64,000 bases of DNA, from the NCBI RefSeq assembly GCF_001411555.2, contig NC_049904.1, positions 22,457,370-22,521,369 on the forward strand, in the 5' to 3' direction. The first letter of the stretch is position 1, and the number at the start of each line of letters is the position of its first letter. Shown here in pieces: positions 44,364 through 55,814 of this stretch. The stretch comes from Juglans regia. Its lineage: Eukaryota; Streptophyta; Magnoliopsida; Fagales; Juglandaceae. The notes under the pieces were generated by a model. It saw only the letters and a list, made by a program, of their open reading frames with translations. It made no database searches and had not been told where the DNA came from. The position numbers and the translations under genes were made by a program.

Positions 44364-45546
44364 GATATGGCTCTTCCACTGCATACACGAAAACGAGGGA
44401 GGGAAGGAGCCACGTCGGACACTGCCCGTATCGGAGCTCGTACTGTTATGGTAGAGAGAGGTCTTAATTAATGAGTTCGACGAACTCTGTTGGCAGCAGA
44501 CGAACCTAAGAGATGTTTTCCTCAGTAGAGGCTGGGGAAATATCTGCACATTGAGGGGGAAGGTATACCCCTCAATGGTTCAAGAATTCTATATGGGGAT
44601 GTGTGACATGCCTCCGGATGCATCCTCTCACACCGTGACTGTACGCGGTGTTTCCATTGAGGTATCGGCAGATGTCATCGGCGAGCACATCGGGATTCAT
44701 CGAGGTGCTCAGACATTTACACACTCAACACCCCGTGAGGATGTAGGCACTTCTGCATCATCTACTGGCCGGGGATGTGAGCCAGCATCAGCCGATGATG
44801 CAGGCCAGTCAGAGGCTGAGGATACTGGCGTCGAGGCTCGGGATGATGACCGAGACGAGGATTTCTACATCCTCACCGGGAGGGATCGCATGCAGATCGA
44901 GCGGAAGAACGCCTTCAACCAGAACCATCTGCTGAATTTCTTCCGCATCTTGCACCTTATTGTTGCAACAAATGTCGATCCTGTGGCTCATAAAACCACA
45001 TTTAGTCGGCTTCGGGCACAATTTTTGATACGAGTGGCACGTGGAGATCCTATAGATTTGCCACTGCACATTTTTGAGAGGATCCGTTACGAGGCGAGCA
45101 TCGTCTCCACGGATAATCTCCCATATGGTGTCCTCATCAGCCGACTATTACTTGCACGGGGAGTGCCGACCCAGCCAGAGGAGCGGGTCAAAGATCAGAT
45201 GAGCCCCCTCGACATGACCACGCATCGGCGTAGCATTGGACAGGCGAGGGGACGTCAGCCACCCCCTGTAGAGGATCTAGTTCCTCCGACGCAGCCTGAG
45301 CCAGGTCATGTCGGGAGTAGTAGTCAGCATACGCCGAGTACATCTGCAGGAGATGTGCGGCCTGCTTGGGTTGATGCGGTCATCTCACAGCTGACTGCGC
45401 ATATTGATCATAAGATCGATCGATCGCTCGAGGCTATATCGGCGTCTGTTGCCGAACTCACCCATCGTGTAACTATCCTCAACAAGGTTGATACCTTGAC
45501 TGAGGAAGTACGGAGTTCGACTTTTGCGGATAACGTTATCATCTGA
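44364..45546 (+). CDS. plant-transposon-protein-like gene carried by CACTA-2
   Basis: After an acceptor, TTTTCAG at 44363, an ATG at 44367 opens MALPLHTRKRGREGATSD, a basic start. A one-base shift near 44462 is needed to reach the long open frame, which runs to TGA at 45546. That frame has RDVFLSRGWGN, KVYPSMVQEFYMGM, VTVRGVSIEVSADVIGEHIG, an acidic Ser-rich insert (about 44730-44860), RLRAQFLIRVARGDPIDLPL, a Pro-rich stretch and a C-terminal helix (SLEAISASVAELTHRVTIL). The pattern matches the uncharacterised putative plant transposon protein family (PF20167 from memory, not searched). An untranslated exon may end at 43562 (GT donor). Function unknown. The shift may be a mutation or an unrecognised intron. 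Confidence 0.7.
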
Positions 45547-45845
45547 CTGTTGTTTACTACGTTCTATCAATTTTTGTATTTTATTTTTAATATTTGTAAC
45601 GAAAAATATTATGGAATATTTTTATCGTTTTTTCATTTCAATTTTTAATCTTCTTTGATGTTATAGTTTTCAACTTTAATACTAAATCACTGCATTTCAA
45701 ATATATATAAATCAATAATATATATTTATATATTACAAAGTGTGTATATATAAATATATACAATTCAATTTTTTAGACTTGTTCACAAATTATGCACAAT
45801 AAAAATACATAATTTTTAAATTAAAGTCATTTAATTTAAATTTAC
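45547..45845. other. 3' flank of the CACTA-2 plus-strand gene
   Basis: AT-rich, presumed 3' UTR. No other feature seen. Confidence 0.4.
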
Positions 45846-46030
45846 AATGAACGTTCGAACGTTAGTAATTAACGTTCGCATGTTGGCGGAAAACATTTTA
45901 CGTTCGAACGTAAAATTAATAACATTCGAACGGTTGCGCCAAAACATTTTACGTTCCAACGTAAACAGACATAACGTTCGAACGTATATGTGACGTTTGA
46001 ACGCATATTTCCCATACGTTCGAATGTAAA
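45846..46030. repeat. CGTTCGAACG palindrome cluster 4
   Basis: Three exact copies near 45851, 45902 and 45976 with several variants (CATTCGAACGG, CGTTCCAACG, CGTTCGAATG), just inside the right subterminal repeats. Confidence 0.88.
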
Positions 46031-46039
46031 AAAATCTCA

Positions 46040-46151
46040 TTCTATCTTTAGTGACGGTTTCCAAAAACTGTCACAGAAAATGCCTTTTAGTGACGGTCTA
46101 GGGACTGTCACAATTTCCCAATCGTCACTAAAAAGCAATTGTGTTGTAGTG
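46040..46151. repeat. CACTA-2 right terminal and subterminal repeats
   Basis: TTAGTGACGGTTTCC, CTGTCACAG, TTAGTGACGGTC, CTGTCACAA and CGTCACTAA precede the terminal TGTTGTAGTG. Confidence 0.88.
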
Positions 46152-47134
46152 AAAGTAGAGGACAGTTTGGAAAATGACTATCTTGAGGCCTGTTTCAAAC
46201 CATAAAGACTCTTCATAAGTTTGCATACTCAAGGGTCATTAGAAGATGAATACCCTGGTGGCAACTGCATATACACTTCTTCATCAATGTCTCCATGCAA
46301 AAAAACATTGTTTACATCTAGTTGATGTAAATGCCAATGTTTTATTGCAGCGACAGCAAGTAAAACTCTTATAGTTGTCATTTTTGCAATAGGAGAATAG
46401 GTATCAGAAAAATCAAAACCTTCTTGTTGAGTGTATCCCTTTGCTACTAGTCTAGCCTTATACCTTTCAACTATGCCATCAGCTTTGAATTTGACACGAT
46501 AAACCCACTTACAACCTATTGAAATCTTATTTGGAGGTAAAATAGTAAGTTCCCAAGTCTTGTTTATTTCAAGAGCATTGATTTCTTCTGCCATAGCAGT
46601 TTGCCATTGAGGATGGGAGATGGCTTGTTTAAAAGTTTTGGGTTCAAAAGTGAAAGACACTGTAGATACGAAGGCTTTATATTGCGAAGATAATTGGGAA
46701 TTAGAGAGAAAATTGAGTATAGAGTAAGGCTTACCAGAGGAAAGAAGAGAACTACAGCTGAGAGATGCTTGAGGTACTGAAGTTGTCTAAGTCATTCTGT
46801 CATAGTAAAAGTCATATAAATATCCAGGAGGGTGCCTGATTCTTTCAGACCTTCTAAGATTTTCAATTTGGAAATTTGAAGACATAGGTTGTTGAGGCAT
46901 ATCAGAAGATATATCAGCGAGTGTATCAGAAGGTTGTTGAGTAAATGGCATATTGGATTTTGTTAAGTCATAGATTTGAGGAAAATTAGGAAAAGTAAAA
47001 GGTGTATGGATAGTGTTTGGTATGGAAGGAAAAATGGATTCATGAAAAACCACATTCCTGGATACAAAGGTTTTAAGAGTGAGAAGATCAAGAACTTTGT
47101 AACCTTTGATGTTTGGTGGATAACCCAGAAAAAG
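46152..47134 (-). pseudogene. copia-3 RT first half and integrase end
   Basis: From 47134 on the minus strand: LFLGYPPNIKGYKVLDL, FVSRNVVFHESIFP, a linker with NLRRSERIRHPPGYLYDFY, then RT with [69 protein letters not shown] and YGLKQ. A stop follows, and then the CACTA-2 junction. The frame is largely open, with lesions near 46225 and 46790, so the element is younger than copia-1 or copia-4. Confidence 0.9.
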
Positions 47135-47580
47135 TGTGATACCCCATATAATATGGATAAGGGTAGGTGGTGTATGGGATCCCACATTACTTGTGAAGGA
47201 GAAGTTCTTGCTCTTTATAAGGTTCCAATGAGGCTCTAATTGTATCATTGACTAGTCCTTTTGGAGTATAGGCCATGTGGTGTGGGCCTTCCATTGGGGC
47301 GTTACAAATGGTATCAGAGCCTATCCCAACCAGAAATGTGGGACTTGAGCCGTGCCACCTACAATGGACAGGCCCGACGAGGACATCGGGAACTTAAGGG
47401 GGGTAGATTGTGATACCCCATATGATATGGATAATGGTAGGTGGTGTATAGGATCCCACATTGCTTGTGAAGGAGAAGTTCTTGCTCTTTATAAGGTTCC
47501 AATTGGGCTCCAATTGTATCATTAACTAGTCATTTTGGAGTATAGGCCATGTGGTGTGGGCCTTCTATTGGGGCGTTACA
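47135..47580 (+). mobile_element. TRIM, second copy, nested in copia-3
   Basis: LTRs at 47135-47306 and 47409-47580, each 172 bp and starting TGTGATACCCC. The primer site TGGTATCAGAGCC at 47309 is perfect, and a purine tract AAGGGGGGTAGA precedes the right LTR. Flanks AAAAG and AAATG are a 5-bp duplication with one change. Excising the element and one flank restores the copia-3 integrase frame (SMCHFLGYPP). It is the same family as 1215-1661, and its better primer site and LTR match suggest a younger copy. Confidence 0.92.
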
Positions 47581-47948
47581 AAATGACACATTGAGGCTCT
47601 TGGTTGAAATTTGTTTCGATGATTGGTGATTGTGCTAGCAAAACACAAGCAACCAAAGACTTTAATATAGTTATAATCTAGTGGTTTTTTAAACAGAAGG
47701 AAATATGGGGTTTGATTTTTTAGAACAGATGCCAGAGTTCGATTGATAATATGTGTAGCAGTTAATACACAATCAATCCAATGAGAAAGAGGTAATTTGG
47801 ATTGAAAAAGCAATGCTCTAGCTACATTTAATAGGTGTTAATGTTTTCTTCCAACCCTTCCATTTTGCTGAGGTGTTTCAACAAAAGATAGTTGATGAAT
47901 TATATCATGTTCTTGATAAAAAAAAGCATTTTAAACTCTTGTCCATTG
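47581..47948 (-). pseudogene. copia-3 integrase middle part
   Basis: Minus strand: ETPQQNGRVGRKH (the Glu region altered to Gly), [26 protein letters not shown] and YIKVFGCLCFAS. It is cut by the gypsy LTR at 47949 in the codons for GQEFKM, so the integrase N-terminus, protease and gag are gone. Confidence 0.88.
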
Positions 47949-49058
47949 TAACACCCCGTATTTTAGTGTATTTTTATTGAATGAATTATTTTTATTGATT
48001 CAAAAATTTATTCTCTTGTTTAAAATTATCAGATTTTTAATGGGTTTATTTTTACTATTTTTAATTTTGTGAAAATTATTTTGAAGTGCTTTCTTATTAT
48101 TAATTATTGTTATGCATTTAGATTTCTCTTTATTCTAAATTAATTTACTGTTGGATTTAATTATTTTATTTTCATTTTATCATTACGTTTAAATTATTTT
48201 ATTCAACTTGATGTTTTAAAATCGTTTTCGTTGGATCATTTTTGTGACCAAAGATGTGAGGATTGGACCTCATTTCTTTCCCTCACTTTTTTCTTTTTTC
48301 CTTTTTCTTTTCTTCTTCTTTCTTTTTCTCCTCTCTCTCTCTTGTCCCACCCCCCGCGCTCGACGTCCTCCCTCTCTCTCCCGTGCATTTCCTTCCTCTC
48401 CTCCCAACCACCGCCGCGAGCCGTTGTGCGTGCCACCGCCCCTCCCATCTGCTTCCCCACCGACCGGCGACCACCTCCCTCCATTTCCAGCTCCTCTATC
48501 ACCGCCGATAGCCCCCAAGCGCAACACCAAGCCGCGGCACCTCTTGCGCTCGCGCGCCGCCATCGCGCCGCCATCGTGCCACCACCGGCCACCATTTCAT
48601 CATCGACCTCCTAGCAACCCAATGGACCCAACCCCAGCTCCGATCCATCACCGGTGAAGCACATCCAACCCCATTTTCGATTTGGATATTTTTTATCTTC
48701 AATCACCCATTGTGCCGCCACCCAAGGCCAACCACCACCATCACCACTAGCTTCACCGACATCCCTAGGTCCTACCCTATCAATTTTGGGTCTTCATTTG
48801 TCCCCGTTTAAAGGTGAGTTTTAAGACCCACGGCCACAGTGCATTTTGCACTGTTACGTTGCTGAGACGTCACTTCTTGTACTTTCGTGATTCTCCGAAA
48901 ATTACTATATAGTACTGTAAATATTTTTCCAAAAAACTTTCGTGATTTAATTGTATTTTTGCACTAACTCATTTCATTGTGATCTGGTTAGTTTTGTCGG
49001 ACTGAGTCCGAGGAGTACGGAGGTCGGATGGATTAGTGGAGGAAGTTTGTTTGTGTTA
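47949..49058 (+). repeat. gypsy LTR fragment of the 4118-11653 family
   Basis: Starts TGTAACACCCCGTATTTTAG like 4118. It includes the CT-rich and CCGCCG-rich parts and reaches CGGACTGAGTCCGAGGAGTACGG near 49000, then loses similarity near 49058. The 3' half of the LTR and any interior are missing. The long frames on both strands inside it come from the GC-rich part and are not genes. Confidence 0.85.
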
Positions 49059-49422
49059 TTTTCTCAATTTTAGAGATATGTGACGGACATTTATGATAAT
49101 AATTTATCAAAATCTAGAGATAAGTTTTCTCACTTTAACAAAAAAAAAATTATATGTTCGAAGTTAAGGAGGAAAAATGGTAATTAAAGCATGCTGAGGA
49201 GAAAGTAGAAAAAAATTATCTTGTGTAAAATGATAAAGCAGAAGAAAATAAGGAAAGTTTGAAGGGAAAGTAGGAGAAGTCGAGAAGAGTAGAGAGAGAC
49301 TATACACTTGAGTTATATAGATTCCAATAAAATTAAGTTTTGCATGAATGTAACTATATCGCATCCAATTTTCTCGATTTAAAATCAAAATTGTTTTAGC
49401 TACAGTAAGAAGGGATTAAAAT
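49059..49422. other. AT-rich intergenic DNA
   Basis: Nothing recognised. It ends in the left copy of the hAT duplication ATTAAAAT (49415-49422). Confidence 0.35.
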
Positions 49423-49854
49423 TAGGGCGGTATTGAAAGCGACAGAACTGGTCATCATTGACATGAATTGGCCATCGGAGTCCAGAACCGACTGAAACCG
49501 GCAGAGAATCGGTTGGTCAGCAATAGAAAATTGATGTCGGCTAGTTCGATCTGGTTCAAACCATCGAACTGACCGATATATATATATATATATATATATC
49601 TTATGTAAAACAATGTTATTTCACTTAAGTGAGTTACATGATGTCGTTTTACATGTATTGTTTAGAAAAAATTAAAATGAAATGAAGCCATATGTTTAAT
49701 ACACTAAATAACGTCATTTAGATTTAAGGTTTAATACTCCTTGCCCCCTCCCTTCCCCCTTATTCTCTGGATTCTCTATTTCTCTCAAACTCTCTGTCCT
49801 CTCTCACGCGATAACGTCTGCCGGCATCTCTCTCTCCTCTATCATATAGGACCA

Positions 49855-49909
<55 letters not shown>

Positions 49910-50089
49910 GCACTGCCAACGGGAAATCGACGAACCGATTGGAATTACTTTGAAACCGAGCATGCTAGCTTTCTCCACTTTAATCGGCCGGTTCGGCTGG
50001 TTTTAAACATGAAAGAAAACAGTAATTGGTTCAGTTTCATTTTTGTGTCGGACCAAAACGGAAACCATATATGTTGGTCTTCACCCCTA
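49423..50089. mobile_element. non-autonomous hAT-type element
   Basis: Ends TAGGGCGGT and ACCCCTA (inverted: TAGGGGTG), flanked by a perfect 8-bp duplication ATTAAAAT at 49415-49422 and 50090-50097. The 8-bp TSD and TAGGG ends are hAT features. The interior has ACCGAACC/GGTTCGG-type subterminal words, a (TA)n run at 49577-49599 and a long (TC)n run at 49859-49906. There is no transposase. Confidence 0.85.
49859..49906. repeat. (TC)n microsatellite
   Basis: Long uninterrupted TC run inside the hAT-type element. It creates spurious open frames on both strands. Confidence 0.95.
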
Positions 50090-50097
50090 ATTAAAAT

Positions 50098-50801
50098 TAA
50101 AATCAAGTTCTATAAGACTGAGTTGGAAGAAACATATTTAAAAGGAACCAGGTCATGGCCCATTCAAATATTATCCAAACTTAAGAAGCTCAAACAAGAA
50201 AGATAGACACATGAAGTGAACCTTACAACATTTATTGCTGCTCATATAAATATTTCGATTAACACGAAATTAACAATTAATGTTATAGGGCATATTAGAG
50301 AAAAGAAATATTCAGTGTGGATACTAACTTAAATAGTTGAGCCTGTCCTCATTTTAGTTCAAATTTAGTTGGCTTTCTCTTGTACTTAAAAATTACTTTT
50401 TTGTTGTCAATTATTTCCTATTAGAATGATCATCTTTTACAAAAATGAATATATTTTCGTCATAAATAATTATTCTTTATAAATGCTCATTTTTTGTATT
50501 GCTAATTTTATGTTTTAAAAAGCTTAATAATGCTATAAAACAAATCGTTGATTTCTTACTGTTCTGTTTTCAAGAATGGCAAGGAAAAGAGGAAAGTAGA
50601 GATGTGCATCAGTATTTAAGCTCAAAATTTATAAACAAGATTCATAGATATGATTTGCACAAACCACGAAATGGACATTGGAGTTCGGATCATAGATCTT
50701 TAGGTTCATAGTTACAATAGTAATGAAACACAATTATCAGCAACTTTCCATGCATCTTAATTGTCGCCTAAATCACAACCATTAATATCTCCATGATCTT
50801 T
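50098..50801. other. 3' flank of the GDSL gene
   Basis: AT-rich. The part next to 50801 is the presumed 3' UTR of the minus-strand GDSL gene. Nothing else recognised. Confidence 0.4.
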
Positions 50802-53800
50802 TCATAGCAGGGCCAATCGTTTGATATCAATCGGGTAAGCGTCCGATGCAGACTCAGCACTGTAAGCTCTCCTGGCCACAATGGCGTTCCCTGCCTCAGT
50901 TGGATGGAAAGCATCCCAAAAGAGATACTCATCCCTATTTTGGCATGGAGTTTGAAGAGGTAGACATGTAATTTGCCCATTGTTCCTTCCCACACCACAG
51001 CACCCGGCATTTGTTACACTGAAACCTAAAGTTGCCAAAAGAAAGATGTACAAAGCATGCATGAATACCTCAATATAAATAATGGCACATGTTCCTCCTT
51101 AATCATATAAAGATTAATTTCAACTAGAATTGAATGGAAATGATTTTTACCGAAAGATGAAGGACGGCTTATAATATCTTGGAAAATCCCAAAAGAGTCT
51201 ACATAGATGAATCTTGCATCTGGTGTATTGCTGTTGAGATTAGTGACAAGAGATTTCAACCTGTTGTTGAATATCTGGTTGGCAGAATTGATTTTCTGTA
51301 CACATGTTGACCCATCCTGACTATTTTGAGCCAATTCATTTGGGCTGCAGCCTATTTGACCCAGTCCGAACAAGGCCATTCTCCTTGCTCCATAGTCATA
51401 CAAGATCTGTAACATGAAACCTGTCCAAATATTACATGGTTTCCCAAATGCAGATTACTAGGGTAACTTGACCATTAATGCCAGTTTTGTTGAACGGTGC
51501 ACATTCAGTAAGGCCAGAGTACTATGCCCACTTCCCCAACCCAAAAGAAGCCGGAAAGAAAGAAGTTTATAACTGGCAATGTAACATTGAAGTCTTAAAA
51601 GGCAATGCCCATTTTGGCCAGTCACCTAGAGCCGGTTTTAAGGCTCAGCTCAGCCCATTTTAGCTCAGTTTCCTAGGGAAAAAGCCGAAGGTAAAGAGTA
51701 AGGAAATGTAGTACTGACCTTTAGTTGTTGCGTATATTGTTCAATAAGAACATCTGCATATTGATCAGGAGTATATTGGTTGCCGGTAGGGTAATATTGG
51801 GGCATGAAATAGTTGTTAAGGTAGTCATTGCTGCCCAATCCAATAGAGTATATACATTTGCTTAGGTATTGTGCAGCAGAGTCTTCATCTCCAAGTAAGT
51901 TCACCACTTGTGAGACTGTGTCTTGGTAGTTTTTCACCTGCCCACTGAAGCTAATCCTGCCTCCCTGCATGAATGAGGGTTTCCTTTAAAACTGAACCAC
52001 AGCACACAACCTGAACTCATCATAACTATTTTGTCAATGAAAAAGTGAGTCATGAAACATTTTTGGTACCAGTTGGCGCCCAGTTTCCTCTCTGATTCCA
52101 GCGGCTGCTGATGCATAATTCACTCCTCCAAGTATCTCTCGACCTCTTGCTGTTGCATAGGGAGGTATATAATCATCGAAGCCCAAAAGCTCAGCTGTCG
52201 ATTGGAAACAAAAACAAAAAAGTACTTTAGATTGCAGCTATGCAGCATGATTTTCATAAGCCCAGCTGTAGTCTGTAGATGTCTTAGCAACTATAGTCTT
52301 CTTGAGCACAGTGAAACAAATCCAAAATAGTATTACTTTTCATCCTGAATTTATCAATCCTCGTCGTACTTACAAGAGAATTGCTACATGCATGAAAAAA
52401 ATTATATAAAAATAAACTATAAACTGTAGTTTCATGGGATTTGTTGGATCTATTTTACAATAAAAATAATTTTAAAATATATCGTACTACATCAAATTAC
52501 ATCAATTTATAAATTTATTTTTATATAATTTTTTTGTGTATAATATAAAAGACTTTAATATAAAAGACTTTAATCGCATCAATAAAAAATGATAAATATT
52601 ATGTTTGACATAATCGTTTTTCACCATTCTTTATAAAAAAAATTAAAAATAAATATATTTTATAAATTACCTTTTAGAAATATCATTATTTATAAAGATA
52701 TCTTTCTTTCAAAATATAATTATATAAAAAATTATAAAAATAATAGCAATATAATTTACAAGAGGGTAAAAAGGACAGTGCCATTGTAAAAACTTCTGTC
52801 CTTTTCCCGCGAAAAGAATCTAGTTGGGTGAAGAGACTGCGATGTTTTTAATGTTTGGTGAAAGGAAATAAAAGTTGTCAGATTTAAGGGCAATAGGCAC
52901 ACACCAAACGACTGCGCTTCTAATAAATGCGCTTTCATGACACCTTGTTCATTTTTGAACGACTATTTATTTACCTAGAGCATTAGGGATGTCCCACGTG
53001 ACCACGCATCTTATATATTAATTTTTTTTTATTTATATTAAATTAATTAAATTATTCTATTTATTATCTATACATCACATATATATAATAAAAAAAATTA
53101 AAAAATATATAATATGTAGGATATTAAGTAAAATTATTAGTTATTTTATTCATCATCTTTATACCATACAGTATATTTGTTTTTTTTTTGTTTTTTTTGT
53201 TTTTTTTTATTTCATTTGTTTTATTTTTATTAAATTAATTTTTTTTTTACTCATCATTCATATACCACATACTTGATAAGAAAAAAAAAAATCATGTGTG
53301 ATATATGATTTAGAAATTATGAGTAAAATTTTTCTTTAATTTAAATTTGAGAAACTAAAGTAACTAAAAATGAAAAACCAAATTCCCTGATGATCTCTTC
53401 TTGATAAAATATTTAAAGTACACTAAAAAATCAGTTCCCCCTCCCTTGGAACTCTATAAAATTAATTGAAAAACTAGTAAAAAAATGATAAAAAAAAAAA
53501 AAAAAAAAAGTCTTTTGAACTTCTTGGTAAGGGGAAATAGTTTGTACAGTTTTATAAAGATGGTGTACAAGTCTTACGTGCTCTTTTTAATATGAACCAT
53601 ATTGTTTTTCAAATGTCTTAAAACTGTACGTAATATTACTTATATCTAACATGCACTCATATATAGCTTATGCTAAGGGAATGCTACTCATTTTTGGAAA
53701 ACTCATGTCACAAGTATTGAAACTTAAATTGAATTTTCACCACATATTCTACATCTAAACACGAAAAAAAATATTTTATCAAAGAAAAGAACACACAAAT

Positions 53801-54335
53801 ATTTGTTGACCCATTGAGCAGGGAAATGTCATTTTCATAATAATGACGAGGCTGATGGTTTCAATTTAACACCATCTGCAGGTTGCTAGACGTCATAGGT
53901 TTGAGTAATGAAACTGTTGTGAACGCATGCATGAATATTAAGACGTTCCACATTCAATAAAACAAGTAGTATTGCGAGTGATTAACATGATAAGACTACA
54001 AAAGTAAAGATTTTAAACTAAATATCAGGATCAAGACCTTAGTCAATTTGAGAGAAAACTAAATGATAAGAGAGCTCACCAATGACATCAACAGTAGTTT
54101 TACCATTGGAGAACCTTCCAGTGGGTCCCTCGGGGAAGTCAACTCCATAAGGCATGTAGTTAGCCCTAGCCAACGATTGGAGTTGGTTGTTATTCCCATT
54201 ATCCACCAAAGAGTCCCCGAATATGAAGTAGCAAGGCACTTGGGGCTCTGCTACTGCTGCCTTGCACCAGAAATTCAAGAGCAACAGCACCAGCACAGAC
54301 ACTTGCACCCCCATTTTCCGAAGCTCCTTCGCCAT
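50802..54335 (-). CDS. GDSL esterase/lipase, five exons, 368 aa
   Basis: Exons on the minus strand: 54335-54080, 52194-52070, 51964-51719, 51406-51151, 51025-50802. All introns are GT-AG and the summed coding length is 1,107 nt including the stop. The N-terminus has a hydrophobic signal peptide (VSVLVLLLLNFW, cleavage likely after AAVA), so the enzyme should be secreted. SGNH blocks are complete: FGDSLVDNGNNN (Ser), NYASAAAGI (Gly), GLGSNDYLNNY (Asn) and DAFHPTEAGN (Asp-His). Length and five-exon layout fit the plant extracellular GDSL family, which hydrolyses acyl esters; the substrate cannot be told. Intron 1 is 1.9 kb and holds a MITE. The start ATG follows a TATA box by about 105 nt. A truncated relative lies at 727-846. 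Confidence 0.93.
52388..52541. mobile_element. MITE in intron 1 of the GDSL gene
   Basis: Inverted ends of about 28 bp: ATGAAAAAAATTATATAAAA at the left pairs with TTTATATAATTTTTTTGTGT at the right. The interior is AT-rich. The TSD was not resolved. Confidence 0.6.
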
Positions 54336-54439
54336 TGAAGAAAGTTGGAAAGGAAAAAAAATGGAAGGAGAAAAGGGATCCTACTGAGTTTTGTGTGTGT
54401 TTAAGTAGGAGAATGAGGACTTCAAAAGCAAAGTAGAAG

Positions 54440-54447
54440 TATATATA
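54440..54447 (-). promoter_or_regulatory. TATA box of the GDSL gene
   Basis: TATATATA on the minus strand about 105 nt upstream of the start codon. A GA repeat lies just upstream, at 54452-54467. Position fits a plant core promoter. Confidence 0.6.
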
Positions 54448-54467
54448 GTCGGAGAGAGAGAGAGAGA

Positions 54468-55773
54468 AAATGAAGGGATGGGCATGGTTTAGCTTTTACA
54501 GTTGAGGGAGTTGGATAGAAGCATTAATTTCACGCGGATGCGTTTATGAGGCTCATGTAGTGCCAAGGCCGGCCCTGCTGCCTCTGTTTGCTAGCTCAGA
54601 ACTTCTTGTTCTGGTTTTGCATTACAATACATGATGGGATTTTGAAATGTATTAATGCAATCACTTTGAAAATGCTGAGAAGAAAAATAATAATATGAAA
54701 GTTAAATCCACAATAAAAATAATTCAATATGACACGTACATACATGACACGTGTAAAGAGAGGTGGTAAAACAGTACAATCATTCAATATACTTTAGTCC
54801 CTACGTTCAAAGCAAATTTAATTGTTATTGAGGCCAAGGATAAGATGATTAGATCGTGAACCCCACATGATATATATAAGACAATGTCTAAACCAATGAG
54901 ATGGCACACTTTGACAGCCTACAATCGATAGACATATGCCCTAGCTAACTATTGCTGTACCAACTAATGAGATAGCTCACAGGCTAATAAAAGGAGAAAA
55001 CAACTATTATAAGAAAGAAAAATTAATGCTTTGTGTATAAGAGAGGGACGTAGCATGCAATAAGGAGATAACGGTACTCCTAGATTAATATCCTTTCGTT
55101 CATCATCTCCTTCTTCTTCCTCTTTATCGTAAAGAGAGAACTAAAAAAGCTTCCTTAATCATGCAACTCCCTTACGTACGTACTACTGCATTTGAAAATA
55201 AATTCTTCTAATTGGATGGTCTTTTAGATAGATGCTTCTTGGATAGAAAAGGGATCCGTCGTCTCCATACGTACTACTGCATTAGAATACATACAGTTAT
55301 TTATTTTTCTCTAAAATCTTTTGTTTGGTGGTTGCCTCAGCTAGTTTATTCCACCATATTCACAATAAAAAAAATTTGTATTTGTAAAGGATTATTTGCG
55401 TCGATAATGACTATTTATGACGAAAACATACTTATTTTGACATAAATAGTGATATTCGTAGAAAATAACTGACCATAATTAAATAGTTTTCTTGTATTGA
55501 TTGGCTGTAATTAAAAATCAAAAGTACTTGCTCGACCTCATGATGCATGATTGATGATGACACATTTTTCCTTTTTGTGATGAATGATGGTAACATGACT
55601 TCCTGATGACAATAAATGCATATAGACCGATGGCCTTTTACTATTAAAATTTTGCCGTTCATATTTCTCACTTTAATGAGTTAGAAAATCAACCAAGCTA
55701 GTTTATGGCATGAAAGGGAAAGAATGATTACTGTATCAACAACCGAGAATCAAAATGGGCAACAAAGTCAACA

Positions 55774-55814
<41 letters not shown>

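Larger units (their letters stand above)
33037..46151 (-). mobile_element. complete CACTA transposon CACTA-2, 13.1 kb
   Basis: The ends are CACTACAACAGAAT (left) and the reverse complement of CACTACAACACAAT (right). They are flanked by the 3-bp duplication AAA (33034-33036 and 46152-46154), and the interrupted RT frame of copia-3 is restored on excision. The element carries TnpA-like and TnpD-like genes on the minus strand and a third gene on the plus strand. Subterminal repeats of GTGACGGTT type occur in both directions, and there are four clusters of the CGTTCGAACG palindrome. TnpD has three nonsense codons, so autonomy is doubtful. Confidence 0.95.
32230..47948 (-). mobile_element. copia element copia-3, split by CACTA-2 and a TRIM
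   Basis: Minus-strand pol only. Segments: 47948-47581 and 47134-46152 (integrase and first half of RT), then 33036-32230 (second half of RT and RNase H). Joining 46152 to 33036 and using the TTT target site once restores an uninterrupted reading frame. The left end stops inside RNase H near 32230 and the right end is cut by a gypsy LTR at 47949. No LTR of its own is left. Confidence 0.88.

Noticed and set aside
49741..49978. Open frames on both strands rich in Ser-Leu or Arg-Glu
   Set aside because: They are produced by the (TC)n microsatellite.
55777..55811. TATA-like promoter
   Set aside because: It is a (TA)n microsatellite with no gene downstream.
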